This document shows, in pieces, positions 32,387 to 32,775 of a stretch of DNA of 32,775 nucleotides. Location of the stretch: positions 1 through 32,775 of the forward strand of contig JAHEHE010000026.1 of NCBI GenBank assembly GCA_024644725.1, in the 5' to 3' direction. The stretch's first letter is position 1, and each line of letters opens with the position of its first letter. The notes below the pieces were generated by a model. The model saw only the letters and a program-made list of their open reading frames with translations, searched no databases and had not been told where the DNA came from. Position numbers and translations under genes: made by a program. This stretch comes from Flavobacteriaceae bacterium. GTDB taxonomy: Bacteria; Bacteroidota; Bacteroidia; Flavobacteriales; Flavobacteriaceae.

Positions 32387-32775
32387 ATGAAAAAGATAAG
32401 TTTTGTTTTTTGGATCCTGATGACTTTGCTGAGCGTTACAGCAACTGGACAGAGTCAAGACAATGGGATACGTATTTTAAATGAGAGGGAACGCGCCCAG
32501 GTGCGGGATGAGATCCTCAAAGAGCGGTTCAATGAGCTCCTGCCGGAACTGATGGACCGAACAGGGATAGACATGTGGCTGATCATTTCCAGGGAGTATA
32601 ATGAGGATCCGGTGATGAGGACGATGCTTCCGGCCAAGTGGCTCAATGCAAGGCGACGAACCATCATTGCTTTTTACAGGGACAAAGAGAGGGATACCAT
32701 AGAAAAGTTGGCTGTGGCCCGCTACGACATCGGAGAGAACATTGCATCAGCCTGGAACAAGGAGGAGGAGCCCCA
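32387..32775 (+). CDS. Exported creatinase-N/Xaa-Pro aminopeptidase-like protein, N-terminal part
   Basis: Reading from ATG 32387, 3 bases after the DinB-like stop, gives 129 codons running off the right edge. A signal peptide (MKKISFVFWILMTLLSVTATGQ) is followed by ERERAQVRDEILKERFNELLPELM and GIDMWLIISREYNEDPVM. This is the opening of a creatinase/prolidase N-terminal domain as in M24 Xaa-Pro peptidases. The catalytic pita-bread domain would be beyond the window, so catalytic competence cannot be judged. With the M28 gene it suggests stepwise breakdown of peptides in the periplasm or at the cell surface. Confidence 0.75.
   Translation, partial: MKKISFVFWILMTLLSVTATGQSQDNGIRILNERERAQVRDEILKERFNELLPELMDRTGIDMWLIISREYNEDPVMRTMLPAKWLNARRRTIIAFYRDKERDTIEKLAVARYDIGENIASAWNKEEEP

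Noticed and set aside
1-32775. Search for tRNA genes, CRISPR arrays, insertion sequences and phage genes
   Set aside because: No cloverleaf-like stretch, spaced direct repeats, transposase or integrase signature was seen by eye; nearly all sequence is accounted for by intact genes.

Overview
The window looks like a compact chromosome segment from a marine-type member of the Flavobacteriaceae (Bacteroidota). The grounds are the gene families (BatA-domain protein, DUF2911, DUF4258, TIGR02757, head-GIN DUF2807, ECF sigma operon, flavobacterial-type Ald and YebC). Several intergenic gaps also carry the Bacteroidota promoter element TAnnTTTG, placed 17-34 bases before start codons and in the right orientation. 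No tRNA, rRNA, IS element, prophage or CRISPR array is visible. No stretch over 300 bases lacks a gene; the longest gaps are 18524-18773 and 6120-6324.

Layout. 1-732: N-terminal 244 codons of purL (minus strand, cut by the window edge). 836-2838: RsmB-like rRNA methyltransferase and a TIGR02757 protein (minus). 2915-5014: recG (plus). 5007-7344: a DUF2911-TPR lipid/periplasm-targeted protein (minus) and a DUF481 outer-membrane protein (plus). 7341-15967: a long minus-strand run comprising a DUF4239-like membrane protein, a secreted CotH-like kinase-fold protein, an exported PPP-type phosphatase, a BatA-domain protein, a dihydroorotase homologue without its zinc histidines, a small DUF4870-like membrane protein, an esterase and an SH3-NlpC/P60 lipoprotein. 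16024-18523: lon with a clear intrinsic terminator and a CRP-like palindrome upstream. 18774-21751: an ECF sigma factor, a membrane-bound probable anti-sigma factor and two exported beta-solenoid repeat proteins (plus). 21745-26133: minus-strand run of a methylcrotonyl-CoA carboxylase-type beta subunit, yebC, tsaE, alanine dehydrogenase and a DUF4258 protein. 26271-27995: a redox-stress-like operon (FMN reductase, MarR regulator, pirin) behind a promoter full of palindromes. 28134-29822: a PHP phosphoesterase fused to two ACT domains. 29844-30269: a VOC protein. 30391-32775: exported M28 peptidase, exported DinB-like protein and the start of an exported creatinase/Xaa-Pro aminopeptidase-like protein.

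How the genes fit together. Most are housekeeping (purine synthesis, rRNA and tRNA modification, DNA repair, proteolysis, leucine/alanine catabolism). Three groups look like functional modules. The first is the kinase-fold/phosphatase pair at 12889-15160, whose reading frames overlap and whose products are both exported. The second is the ECF sigma/anti-sigma operon driving two exported repeat proteins. The third is the MarR-controlled reductase/pirin operon. The most unusual single proteins are the PHP-ACT-ACT fusion and the metal-ligand-less dihydroorotase. Three convergent gene pairs overlap at their 3' ends and leave no room for ordinary terminators.
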